Shown in pieces: positions 32,645 through 42,870 of a DNA stretch of 64,000 nt. The stretch is from Megalonaias nervosa (lineage: Eukaryota > Mollusca > Bivalvia > Unionida > Unionidae). The first letter of the stretch is position 1, and every line of letters begins with the position of its first letter. Under the pieces are notes generated by a model. The model saw only the letters and a program-made list of their open reading frames with translations, ran no database searches and was not told the origin of the DNA. Both the position numbers and the translations under genes were made by a program. The stretch is from NCBI GenBank assembly GCA_016617855.1, contig JAECUM010006818.1, positions 1 through 64,000 on the forward strand. The letters run 5' to 3'.

Positions 32645-32767
32645 GTGGAAGACCGGATCGAAACGGATTGAGAATGTTCACCAATCCCAACACGCGTTAC
32701 AAACCTCAGTCACTTCGGGGAGTCTGTCTTCCAATCCGAAGAGAGCTACCTGTGACGTCACATTCCC

Positions 32768-32776
32768 TATATAAGT
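32768..32776 (+). promoter_or_regulatory. TATA box for the rightward genes
   Basis: CCTATATAAGTGC about 55 bases before ATG 32826. This is the same spacing as in the three rightward promoter cassettes at the other end of the element. Confidence 0.5.
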
Positions 32777-32825
32777 GCACTATTGTCTGTGCGCAGTGAA
32801 TCGATGCGACATTGTTTTTTGAAAC

Positions 32826-33255
32826 ATGACAGAAACTAAGAAGACAATGAACTGGCCGTGGAGACAAGAAGCGATGGCATAGCAGCGGCTACTAAAGTTA
32901 ACACAGGGCTACTTCCAGAAGAGGTCGATTTTAATTGGGATTTAGTAGATTTCCTCTCTACGCAAGATTTTCTTCCGGCATCATTACCATCGCCACCTTT
33001 TGCTTCTTTATCACAGGTCGAGGAGTTGAAACAGAGACAGAAAGAAGAATTGGAGAAATTTTTACAACAGCAGAAAGAAGAAGAGCAAGCTTTTCTCCTT
33101 TAACAGCAACAGCGAGAAGAAGAAGAGGCAAGAAGGAAAGGACAGGACAAAGAAGAAGCAGAGAAGAAACAAGGTCTAGGAGAGAAGGAGAACAGTGAAA
33201 GTCAAACGGTAACGGTACACTTAGACATTTTGGGAGAATTAAGAAGACTGAAATA
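32826..33255 (+). pseudogene. Glu/Gln-rich coiled-coil protein, nested Maverick
   Basis: ATG 32826 opens in one frame (MTETKKTMNWPWRQEAM), and the homologous continuation is in another (from ~32858), so a frameshift lies near the start. The second frame has LLPEEVDFNWDLVDFLSTQD, then a Glu-Lys-Gln coiled coil interrupted by TAA at 33101, and it ends TVTVHLDILGELRRLK. It is probably a small virion or regulatory protein. The function is unknown. Confidence 0.45.
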
Positions 33256-33429
33256 AATGTATCAGACTTCTTTATTACGACCCAAGAGAAAAAGACCTTC
33301 CCGAGCCAAACAGTCCAACCCGGTTACTACACTTGAGATACCACCTCAAGTGATTTCTACCAAATCATAGACACGACCAAGTCCAGAAGTAGGCCCTGGC
33401 AGTGGCAAAGGCTTAAGGTAGTTAAAGCT

Positions 33430-36400
33430 GACAGCTTCTCGTTCCTGAGTTTGTTTTTTGAAAACTTACACCCAACGGACCACAATTTAGAACCACAGCC
33501 TACACGTACACGGTGAAGTTTGAAGATTTATAGTCAGACGTACCGCTGGAGAAAGCAAAGGGGTTCATCACCGACGTGTGGGATTCTTTGTTAAGCACAC
33601 TGAAACAGCAATGTGAAGCCAAAGAAGACGATCGTTGAGACTTTCCATTCATCACGACAGTTTGAAGTCCCCCGTTTGGATCGAGTTTAGCAGCCTGGCA
33701 GAACTGACACCTTCCAAAGTCATGGACAAGATTCAACACGTGCAGCAATCCAACAAGTTTTACATCACTGACGGAAAAGCGACTCTGTTCACCACCCACG
33801 TGTCTCTTCCCCAAGGGACCGGACAACGCAAAAAGGTGTTATTGATAGACGGCCTTCGCAGCATCAAGCGCAGCCCCGTTGAAATTAACAACACTCAAGA
33901 CCAGATCTGTTTAGCCCATGCCATCCTGGTGGGACAAACGTATGCCGACAAGAACGACACGGCAGAATGGAAAAGAGCCTGGAAAGCTATTCGGCAATCA
34001 GACAGAGCCAAACAACGAAGAGAGGCAGAACTCCTGTTACAGCAAGCGGGGATATCCAAAGACACACCCTACGGCATTCTTGAAATGCAAAAATTGCAAG
34101 ACGTCTTGGCTCCACGTTACACCTTGAAAGTGCATCCTAAAGAAGTGCGCGGACCGCTGTTGTTTCGAGGCAAAGATTTCAAGGACGGAAAATATATTCA
34201 CGTCTATCATCACGATGAACATTTCGATGCCATTACCAGTATCATTGCATTCCTGTCATACAGTTATTACTGTGAGAAATGTGACGAGAGCAACACAAAC
34301 ATTGTGAATCAAAATGTGAGGGATGTTTGTCCTCTAAACGCTGTCTGTACGAAAGACAAGATCAAGTGCATTGCCCAGCTTGTCAACGCACTTTTGTCAG
34401 TCCGACATGTTACCAACAACATTTGAAGATAAATGGCTCACAGCAGAAACATGCTTGTCAGCTCCTGAGATTGCACCCTACTTGTGGACAAGGCATACGT
34501 GCCAACAATGCCAAGTTACACGTATGGCCAGGAAAGAAACGATGCCACATTTATCGCCAAATCGTGGACTTGGAACACAAGTGCTACATTCAAAAATACC
34601 ATTCCAAACATGAAGAGGAAGAAGAAGATGACCAGAAGAAAGACAATTTCATCTTTTTCGATTTCGAATGCATGCAGGAGACCGGCGTTCACATTCCTAA
34701 TTTCTGCGTAGCTCACTGAGCGTGCAAGAAGTGCATCCAAGAGCCTATCTTTACTCATTGCCCTCACTATAGCAAGATTCCTGGAGGACGTGAAAAAATC
34801 TTTCGCGGACCAAACACGATGGCCGATTGCGCCCAATGCATCTTAAACCGCATCGACAAGACGTGGGGCCAAGAGGACATCGAACATTATGGAGATTGTC
34901 ATCGTTATGCCACGGTGATAGCTCAAAATTTCTCGGGATGCGATGGACAGTTTCTTTTGAGATACTATACGGAACAAAGTACCGAACGTCCTAAAGTGAC
35001 TTTGAACGGAGCCAAAATCATTTCCATGCAAGTGGGACAAGTGCAGTTTAAATATTCGATGAGTTACTTGGCCATGCCTTTGAATCGCATGCCTAAAACG
35101 TTTGGAATGACAGAAATGGCCAAAGGCTATTTCCCGTACTTTTTCAATACCGAAGCCAACCAACATGCCGTTTTACCCCATCTGCCTGATGCTCACTACT
35201 ACGACCCCGGAAACATGCGTACCGAGCAACGAGAAGCTTCTGTGCTTTGTAGCACACTCACGCCTCGGACCCTTTCGACTTTCGGTAAGAATTGTTAAAA
35301 TATTGTCGTTTTACTGCGTTACTGTGGAAAATTTCTAGAACTGTTCATTGAGAACGGAGTGATTGACCCTTTGAGAAAAGCCTGCACCATTGCCAAAGAG
35401 TCCTCAAACGACTAACTTTGTCAAAAGCCAATATTCGGTCAAAGCCCTACGCTGGCTACATTAAGACAAATGGATCCAACACTCTCGCAACGGAGGAGGC
35501 GAAAGGACCATTGGAAGGTATTAGGTGGATGGCTGGGACTTATAAAACCCTAAGATCCTGTATGAGTTTAACGGGTGCTTATTTCACGGATGTTCCATCT
35601 GTTACCCCCAACGTCACAGTGCAAATTAGTTTTTGCAACAGACCATGGAAGACTTGTACCAGGCCACTTGTCAAAGGCGATTGTAGTTAGAAGAGCAAGG
35701 ATACCAAGTGGTAGAAATGTTGGAACACGAGTACGATCAGCGATTGAAAACCGATTCTGAGTTTAAGCGCATCGTGGAATGTTACAAGCTGGTGGACCCT
35801 CTGAATCCGCGGGACAGTTTGTATGGATAACGGACGTGTGCTACCTGTTTGCTGTACCAAGCCGACGAGGAGAAAGGAGATGAAATCAAATACTTGGACG
35901 CGTGTTCACTGTATCCGTACTTGTGCAAATATTATCACTTTCCCGGAGGACACCGGCAATTGCTGCCGGAACACATCGACTAGGACAACATTCGCCAATA
36001 CGAAGGATTGATCAACTGCAAAGTCCTGCCTTCCACGAACTTGTACCATCCCGTTTTACCACATCATTGCCAAGAAAAATTGAGGTTTCCCTTGTGTCGT
36101 ACTTGTGCCGAAACATGCAACCAAGACCGACTTTGTCAGCACACCCAGAAAGAACGCGCCTTAAAGGGAACGTGGGTCAGCGTGGAATTGTTCAAAGTTC
36201 TGGACCTGGGATACCGACTGTTAGAAGTGTACGAAATTTACCACTTTCCCAAGACAGAAAAATACCATAAGGGCGACAAGACTCAGAAAGGCATTTTCGC
36301 AGACTACGTGAATGCCTTTTTAAAACTGAAACAAAAAGCCAGCGGCTGTCCTTCCTGGTGCCAAACTTCCGAAGGCCAAAAGAAATTCAATGAGAAATAC

Positions 36401-37247
36401 TGGGAAATTCAATGAGAAATACTGGGAGCAGGAAGGTATCACTTTAGACCACGTAGAGAAAAACGAAGGAAGGCGATCTTTTGCCAAAGTGATGTTAAAT
36501 TGCTTGTGGGGCAAAATGGCGCAACGACCTCGTTTTCCCAGGACGGAGTATTTGACAGAACCTTCTTGCTACTTCCAGATGATTCACAACAAAACCAAAT
36601 ACATGAAACACGTGGACGTCGTTCGTGAGGACTTGATCTCAGTAAATTACGAAGAAGAACTGGACTTTGTAGAAGCCGTCGAATTTATAAATGTCATCAT
36701 TGTGGCTTATGTGACAGCTCATGCTCGCTTAAAACTGCACGAAGCTTTAGAACTGTTAGGAGATCGTGTGTTGTATTTTGACACGGACAGTTGCAAGTAC
36801 ATCGATCGTCTGGGTCAACAGCACCCTAAAATCGAAGGAGACCGTTTAGGAGCCTGAACGGACGAGCATCCCGACGACAAGATTCTAAGTTTTGCAAGTG
36901 GCGGTCCCAAAAATTAATTCTACGAATACCGTAACCCACAAGGAGAAGTGCACACCGAGTGTAAAGTGAAAGGATGGACTCTCAATTATCGCACCAGTCG
37001 AGTGTTGAACTTTGGCGCATTGAAAAAAGCCTTGCAGTCTGGACAGGATGGAAATTTGAAAGTGACCACCCACAAACCTGACAAGATTGTACTTTTACCC
37101 ACACACCAAATCGTGAGCCGACCCATGGAAAAAGTGTATCAAATCGTGTACCAGAAACGAGTACGGCTTCCCAACCACTTCACTTTAGCGTACGGTGACG
37201 TCGATATTGGCCATCATATAAAAAGGAACAACGTCCAAGTCCGATAG
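33430..37247 (+). pseudogene. Nested Maverick DNA polymerase B (protein-primed type), broken
   Basis: This is a polymerase of about 1250 codons. The N-terminal region is open at 33635-34426. Exonuclease motifs: FIFFDFECMQETGVH (Exo I, ~34650) and AQNFSGCDGQFLLRYY (Exo II, ~34925). The segment TFGMTEMAKGYFPYFFN at ~35100 is typical of the family. Polymerase motif A is YLDACSLYPYLCKYYHFPGG (~35890, frame broken), motif B FAKVMLNCLWGKMAQRP (~36480) and motif C RVLYFDTDSCKYI (~36765). At least eight lesions occur, one being a 22-bp tandem duplication at 36383-36426. It ends with an open basic C-terminus at 37247. It would replicate the element. Confidence 0.85.
36383..36426 (+). repeat. 22-bp tandem duplication inside the polymerase gene
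   Basis: The unit AAATTCAATGAGAAATACTGGG occurs twice head to tail. As 22 is not a multiple of three, it shifts the reading frame. Confidence 0.9.
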
Positions 37248-37279
37248 TTCATTGTCACTACCAACACCAAGCGAGAAAG

Positions 37280-37925
37280 TTGAATCCTTTCAGAGAAGCA
37301 CAATTCAAGTTCAATGATGCTCAAGTGGAGTGCGATGCTGCGCCTTGCGATGGCAGAGATGCCGTACGCTATGACCTCAGTGATTCAGTATCACATCATA
37401 GTGATTCAGTATCACATCATGAGAACTTTGCTATGACTGTACCTACCATGGAACGTGATGCTGTGCGTGTCAAACCTGGCGGATGCAAAAGCGGTGCTAC
37501 TCGTCATCGTACGTCTTTTCACTTTACTGGTTTTCATGGTGGATGTCATCATTATGAAACCATGCGGCTATTACCCTACGGATGTCATCCAAAATTGAGC
37601 AAACTCCTGCATATTTCACCGTACCCTCATCAAATTCAACCTGTGAAAGACGAATATTCGTTTCCTGTGAGATTGCCTGAATACTGCAACTTTGAAAGTC
37701 GATTCCAAACCTTCCGAGGAAAATGGCCAAAAATATCTAGGAGGACCTACCCCCGAAGAATTAGCTAGAGCCGGATTTATCTACTTCGGCAGAGGGGATA
37801 AAGTCAAGTGGTTCAGTTTCGGTCTGTCACTTCACGAGTGGGAGAAGAAAGATTCCGCTTACCTGGAACATGCTCGATGGTCTCCGGATTGTCGCTACAT
37901 ACCTGTAGTGGGATCTCGTCATTGA
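37280..37925 (+). pseudogene. BIR-domain protein (IAP-like), nested Maverick, frameshifted
   Basis: The N-terminal part (37280-37730) has a 21-bp tandem repeat encoding SVSHHSD, and then the BIR begins with YCNFESRFQTFRGKWP. After a one-base frame change near 37730 it continues PEELARAGFIYFGRGDKVKW, FSFGLSLHEWEKKDSA and EHARWSPDCRYI. The order and spacing match a baculoviral IAP repeat, including the His and last Cys. The two Cys of the usual CFxC are Trp and Ser here, so zinc binding is doubtful. No RING follows. IAP-like genes in viruses typically restrain host cell death. Whether this one did is unknown. Confidence 0.75.
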
Positions 37926-38004
37926 AGTCGCATACCATGTCGTTTAAGAAACCAGCTTGGCTAGGAGTCAAATGTTGGACAACACCTAGACAAGTATTTA
38001 AACC

Positions 38005-38337
38005 CCATTTAAAAATAATATTCTAACATTACCAAACGAATTGCAAGAGAAGATCTACAAGGACATTTGGGTGGGACTTGCCAGAGCAAAATCTCAATGG
38101 GTGACTGAGGAACTTTTATGTCGAGAAATTCGCAAGAGAAAAGTGACAAAAGTCAATAAACAAGTCAGATTTCTCTGGATGAAGTGTGCGTTCACCCGAA
38201 TATTCCGCTTTAGACGATTTACATTAGAAGATTTTATTGACATTCTTGACCGTTTCCTGGAATGGCAGTTGCCAGAAATAACTCACTGTATTCGTCACTT
38301 TCGCTCTGTATTTTCCGTCTTTGAAACCTTTGACTAA
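38005..38337 (+). CDS. F-box-like small protein 1, nested Maverick
   Basis: A frame beginning near 38005 reads ILTLPNELQEKIYKDIW, an LPxELxxKI pattern like the start of an F-box, and continues through a basic helical region to TTTGACTAA at 38337. The start codon is not clear; an ATG at 37938 is in another frame, so the 5' end may be broken. About 110 codons. The next ORF repeats the same motif, suggesting local duplication. F-box proteins recruit substrates to ubiquitin ligases. This function is only a guess. Confidence 0.4.
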   Translation, partial: PFKNNILTLPNELQEKIYKDIWVGLARAKSQWVTEELLCREIRKRKVTKVNKQVRFLWMKCAFTRIFRFRRFTLEDFIDILDRFLEWQLPEITHCIRHFRSVFSVFETFD

Positions 38338-38345
38338 CGTGGTCA

Positions 38346-38661
38346 TGGATACATTACAAGAGAACATTCGGGGTTTGCCTGTGGAGTTGAGGGAACGCAT
38401 TTACCGAGAGTTGGTCACAATACAAGTGAAACGCAAAGAACAATTGCATCCGTTACGTTACCGATGTTGGAATCACTGGTACCCGAGTGGTATGTGAGGA
38501 CTGATCCATTTCAAAGCGTTCCATTGGTCAGACATTGATGAATCACGTGAAATTCATAAAGTTTTGGATGCCATTCATTCTATTTACAAGGTGATTATAA
38601 TACATCGAATTGCAACGGACGAGTTAGAGGATTACCAAAATCTTTTCACAACGTTAACTTA
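38346..38661 (+). pseudogene. F-box-like small protein 2, nested Maverick
   Basis: ATG 38346 opens MDTLQENIRGLPVELRERIY, with the same LPxELxxxIY motif as the preceding ORF. A TGA near 38497 interrupts the frame, which then continues HKVLDAIHSIYKVIII to a stop near 38661. It starts 9 bp after the previous stop. Confidence 0.4.
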
Positions 38662-38802
38662 GTTCGAGAGGAAACTTCTTTGTAACGTGTGGTGTGTGAG
38701 TTAGTGACTAAACATTTTTGGTGCGGTACTGAAATAAAACCGATGCTGTTCAAAAAGTGCACTTATTACCTTACACCAAAGAGGGTATAAAAACGGACTA
38801 CC

Positions 38803-39272
38803 ATGCCACGACCTTTATCAATCGCGCTACAACAGATTCCGTGGAAGGAAATCAATGACAGTATTCTAACGGTGGAGGATTACCATCGCATTTTAAGAGA
38901 ACTGTGTCCATTGAATTGGGGTCGACGTGTGGTGTGTGTCTTAGTGATTTGCTTTCTGTTATCTCGTTTTCCGGCCGATTCCTTATGGACTCTATACGAA
39001 CAGTACATACCACTCAAAATAGCATGAAAGTGGTCCCTTTAAATGTACACGAAAAACTTATTCTGCTAAAGCTTTACGTTTTCATCTTGATACTTCTCGA
39101 CCTCTAGAGAAAAACAAGATTCGTCAACTTTTAGGTACTGAAGATGTGTACAATGATGTGTGTGTAGCTTGTGCTTTACTCCCTCACTGGAAAGATGTCC
39201 GTGACTGGAAAAGTTGGGGTTTTGAGGCTTGGACAATAGAAGTGGCACACAATGCCCAAGATTTGTCATCCT
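38803..39272 (+). pseudogene. Unknown small protein, nested Maverick
   Basis: ATG 38803 opens MPRPLSIALQQIPWKEINDS with 74 codons. After frame changes, further coding-like segments follow: LNVHEKLILLKLYVF and DVRDWKSWGFEAWTIEVAHN (~39180-39270). I do not recognise it. A frame break near 38920 and another near 39030 suggest decay. Confidence 0.35.
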
Positions 39273-39345
39273 AACTTTAAACGTTCAGTGAAAAAAGTAA
39301 CTTTTAAACCTGTGTTAGTGACAATGCCTTAAGAAGAACTACTCC

Positions 39346-39598
39346 CATCAGGACAGGACAGGACCGTCACTGACATTCCCGAAAGACCATTCCGGGAGGA
39401 CCCCTTTTTGACTGTGCCAAGGAGTGTAGAGACTCTAAGGACATTACCCACCCTCCCTACGATACTTCATCTTGATCACCAAAAATGTTGTACAAAGACT
39501 TGTTCATATTCCACTATGATCGTTTTGATGTGTCTTTTATTCATGTACTTAACCATTTGGCTTTTATGTATTTTTGTCTTTCGTGTTGTTCACTTTTA
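39346..39598 (+). CDS. Small single-pass membrane protein, nested Maverick
   Basis: A frame ending at 39598 has a Pro/Thr-rich N-terminal part (SVETLRTLPTLPTILHL) and one strong transmembrane segment, IVLMCLLFMYLTIWLLCIFV. The start is uncertain. It lies about 90 bp before the ATPase gene. The function is unknown. Confidence 0.4.
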
Positions 39599-39686
39599 AA
39601 GATGGCAATAAACTTGTCCTGAAAAAAAGTATAGAAACTCTTGTCTTGTCTGTCTTCCTGTCAAAAGTGACATTCCTTACAATACT

Positions 39687-40415
39687 ATGGCTACCTCTTC
39701 TATCCCTACTCCCTCTTTCTCCACTTTCAAAGTCATTGACGAACACTCAGATCGTGCTAGTTGGGAGGCCTTGTATCTTCGCCATCCCTTTAACATGCTC
39801 ATTGCCGGACCTAGCGGTTCAGGCAAAACCGAATTTGTCAAAGCTTTGATCGGACATAAACATCATTTGATCAATCATCCACCTCATCAAATCGTGTGGT
39901 GTTACAAAGAGTGGCAATCGGCGTACAGCCTTCTGCGAAAACGTCAAGGCGATTCCATCGCCTTTGTGGTAGACATTCCTGGCGAAGACGACGGGATCAT
40001 GTCTAACCCTAGTCAAATCCATCTAGTTATCTTCGACGACATGTTAGGAGAAGACGAATAATAAATTAAGCCGTGATTTACGCGCAAAGAGCATCATCTT
40101 AATGCCAGTGTCATTTACATCACCCAAAATAAGTTTCAACAAAGTAAAGCCCATCGCACCATCAGTCTCAATGCTCATTGCGTGGTCTTGTTTATAAGCC
40201 CGAGAGCTAAATCGCAAGTGCAAGTGTTAGCCAAGCAGTTAGGAACGCCTTGGCTGACTCATGCATACGACGATGCCAATCAAACCCCACACGCTTATTT
40301 ACTCGTAGATTTAAAACCCACTACCCCCGATTATTTGCGATTTCGTATCCATCTGTTTCACCACTGGGGCCAAGACGGAGGGCCTGTCGTGTACACGTCC
40401 CCGTCGTCGACTTAA
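39687..40415 (+). pseudogene. Nested Maverick packaging ATPase
   Basis: ATG 39687 opens MATSSIPTPSFSTFKVIDEH. The P-loop FNMLIAGPSGSGKTEFVKAL near residue 40 is intact, and Walker B is IHLVIFDDMLGEDE near residue 115. A frame change at ~40060 leads to ASVIYITQNKFQQSKAHRTI, where the Gln is the sensor-like residue, and the frame ends at 40415. Only one lesion region is visible. This is the A32/FtsK-HerA type ATPase that drives genome packaging. It is only distantly similar to the A/B/D ATPases. Confidence 0.85.
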
Positions 40416-40487
40416 CAACAACAACAACAACCAAAAAATGTCTATAATAGCCTCTGTCACTTTGGGTCTGCTTCACACATCGTCAAC

Positions 40488-40814
40488 ATGGCGTTCCTTC
40501 AGTCTCATCTTCCCTTCAAATTGATTCGTGCCTTGAACGACATCAGTCGCGAAGAAAATCTACAAATACGTGCTCGTGTCTTAGAAGCTAGTCTCAAAGA
40601 AGTCTTACGATGGTTTACAGTGACAGCACGTCAATTACTGCAACGCATCATTCAGATTCCACATCAAACCAAACGTTTTTGTGAGAGAAGCAAAGTAGCC
40701 TTGACGCAACTGGCCGATCCTCCCATCGACGCTCAAACCAAAAAGCAAATCATTATGAAATCTGGAGGTAGCGGTTCTCTAGGAGGTGTCATCATTAGTT
40801 CCCTCTTAAAATAG
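40488..40814 (+). CDS. Conserved Maverick basic protein of unknown function, copy 1
   Basis: An intact frame of 108 codons (MAFLQSHLPFKLIRALNDIS) ends with QTKKQIIMKSGGSGSLGGVI. The pattern of a helical N-terminal half, a basic middle and a final Gly-rich hydrophobic end is shared with the ORF at 41700-42150. Proteins of this kind are common beside the ATPase in animal Mavericks. The role is unknown; a virion core or membrane-active component is plausible. Confidence 0.55.
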   Translation: MAFLQSHLPFKLIRALNDISREENLQIRARVLEASLKEVLRWFTVTARQLLQRIIQIPHQTKRFCERSKVALTQLADPPIDAQTKKQIIMKSGGSGSLGGVIISSLLK

Positions 40815-41381
40815 GATCCCAATGCTTCCAAAGTCCTACTCAAGAAAAAGCCACTCCTCGACGTACCCAGAAGAACAAGAAAAAGAGCAGCAGTGTGAAG
40901 ATGAGGTCCCAGCCTCAGGAAAAGAAAAAGAAAAAGTCCACAGAAAACAGCTTCTACCCGCAAGAGAGGTACTGCCGCCAGGACGCAACCATGCATTCGG
41001 AAACCACAACCTAAAACAAATGTGACTGCGTCTCCAGTAGCCTCAGGTTCTTCCACTTCTCCGTTGCTGGTGATGCCTGCCAAACCTGATTTGACACGTG
41101 TCTTTCCTAATTTGATGACAAATTGGAAACCTGCGTCTCCAAAAACTTCTCCTCCAGCGGTGACACCCTCTTCCCCTTTACCGGCATTAGCCGCTGCTCA
41201 CAAAGTACCTGTCCCCAAAATCAAAGTCCAAGATGGATCGGGCGTGTTAAAGAGTTTACTGGATTTATCCAAGCAAGAACTGTCCCGATTGAATCCGTTG
41301 CGAACCCCTCCACCACGTGTGATGCCTGCTATGAAGATGATACGAGGAGCCGACAATCAGTGGCGACGCATTCCAGTATAA
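40814..41381 (+). pseudogene. Basic, Pro/Ser/Thr-rich protein, nested Maverick
   Basis: The frame joins the end of the previous gene with DPNASKVLLKKKPLLDVPRR. It runs through a very basic Arg/Lys region with a frame change near 40910, then an open Pro-rich segment (41022-41381) ending DNQWRRIPV. It may be a DNA-condensing core protein. The family is not recognised. Confidence 0.4.
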
Positions 41382-41384
41382 CAA

Positions 41385-41690
41385 TTACCCGAGGCAAACG
41401 ATAGGGATCAGTGTTTTTGTGCTCCTGAACGCCCAAAGATGTCCCTTCAAAGGGTCACCATCGTCGTTCTCCTGCCCAGAAAGAAAAAGGAAAAAGAAAA
41501 GGACAGTTACGTCATCCGAAAAAACGCTTAGCCAAACATCGACGTGTGTCCCTCTCGTCCAAAGAAGAGGTGAAGTCACCAAAGAGGAGGATTCTTTGGC
41601 GATTTTGGAAAACAAATTGTCACCTTTATGACGAAGCGATAGTCCAAAAAAAAGGGTAAAAGTCCGTTTGACAAGTCATCGACGTTAGTG
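41385..41690 (+). pseudogene. Decayed basic ORF, possible further paralogue
   Basis: Short frames with KKRLAKHRRVSLSSKEEV and neighbouring Gly-rich text resemble the C-terminal half of the basic proteins at 40488 and 41700. No continuous frame exists, so the call is weak. Confidence 0.25.
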
Positions 41691-41699
41691 TATTTTTTT

Positions 41700-42150
41700 G
41701 GTGTGTGCCCCGGAACCAACGAACAAACCAAAAAGGATGTCACCCCCGGAAAGACATCCTTCTTCTAACCTCAAAGGAAAGAAAAGGAAAGGACTGCCTC
41801 CTCGTTTAATCAACCATTGGGACATGTTGTCCGTCCTGTCCAAAACATCTCCACCGATCCGAAAAAAATTCATTCAAACCGCCTCCAGAGACGTCATCAA
41901 TACCCTGGGTGAATGTTGTCTGAATGTCTTCAAAGGAACAATACTTTTGAATAAACAACAGAAAAAATGCTTTGCCAAACATCAACACGTTCATCGCCAA
42001 ATGGACCGAAAGGAAATACCCATTGGTCAAAAGTAAAAGATGGCGCAAAGCGACGGATTTTTACCCCTGATGGGGCTTCTTACCAATGTAATAGCGAGAC
42101 CTATGTTGGGTATGTTGGGAATAATTTTACCCGCCATAGCTCCAATATAA
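41700..42150 (+). pseudogene. Conserved Maverick basic protein of unknown function, copy 2
   Basis: The open frame to 42036 contains INHWDMLSVLSKTSPPIRKK, DVINTLGECCLNVFKGTILL and KQQKKCFAKHQHVHRQM. After a frame change the hydrophobic end reads GFLPLMGLLTNVIARPMLGM (~42060-42110). The layout, with a Cys-Leu-Asn block, a basic middle and a hydrophobic Gly end, matches copy 1 at 40488. The C-terminal frameshift is the only clear lesion. Confidence 0.5.
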
Positions 42151-42215
42151 AAGGGTCAAGAAGTTAAAAGGGACCTTTAGAATCAAAAGATCTCAGACAT
42201 GACCCTTGAAATCCG

Positions 42216-42869
42216 ATGGAAGGGCCAAAACTGACTTTAGTACCTTACAAACGAAAGATGGAATACGATCGTTGGCAAGAACAGCGGACCCCGCATTTAC
42301 CTCCAGATCCTCATTTGACCGAGATGTCTCAGTTACAATACGAACTGCAATCGTTGATGGATCGCAGCAATTTGTCACAGACGGAAAAATCGCAATGGTA
42401 CGGTGAACTGTTGCAACGACAGCAACTCTTTCATCAGAAAGATTTAGACAAAACAGCTCTACCCACTCTGAAAGATTTTAAGAAACTGATTAAAAGTTCA
42501 CCACCACCACCACCATCCCCAGCGGTCACGACAGATGCGGCCCCACGGATGACTGAGGAAGAAGTGGTAAGAGAAGTCTTTCAAACACCGTCAGCAGCTC
42601 CCATCCCTAGTAAGATTGCAGCGTCCTTGTTGACCCCTTCCCCTACATCCCAACGAGAAGAACTTAAGGCTTGGGTTAAAAAGATAATGTCCACTCCATC
42701 TTCGACAGAAGTCCAAAAGAAAGAAGGGAAACCAGAAGCGAAAAAAGTAAAGAAGACCAAAGCCAACCCAGTACCACCACCACCACCACCACCACTACCT
42801 TCGACTTCTACTCCCGTGGCACATCGGACACGCAAAGCCGTTTCTAAACCACCCCCTCGTCCCCTTTAG
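42216..42869 (+). CDS. Conserved Maverick protein with Pro-rich tail, intact
   Basis: An intact frame of 217 codons from ATG 42216 (MEGPKLTLVPYKRKMEYDRW). The first ~75 residues (MSQLQYELQSLMDRSNLSQT and on to YGELLQRQQLF) form a conserved helical domain present in many animal Mavericks. The rest is low complexity, with two polyproline runs (SPPPPPSP and PVPPPPPPPLP) and Lys clusters. The role is unknown. The gene survives intact next to a broken integrase. Confidence 0.6.
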   Translation: MEGPKLTLVPYKRKMEYDRWQEQRTPHLPPDPHLTEMSQLQYELQSLMDRSNLSQTEKSQWYGELLQRQQLFHQKDLDKTALPTLKDFKKLIKSSPPPPPSPAVTTDAAPRMTEEEVVREVFQTPSAAPIPSKIAASLLTPSPTSQREELKAWVKKIMSTPSSTEVQKKEGKPEAKKVKKTKANPVPPPPPPPLPSTSTPVAHRTRKAVSKPPPRPL

Positions 42870-42870
42870 A

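Noticed and set aside
42581..42835. 84-codon minus-strand ORF with poly-Gly
   Set aside because: It is the antisense of the polyproline protein at 42216-42869.
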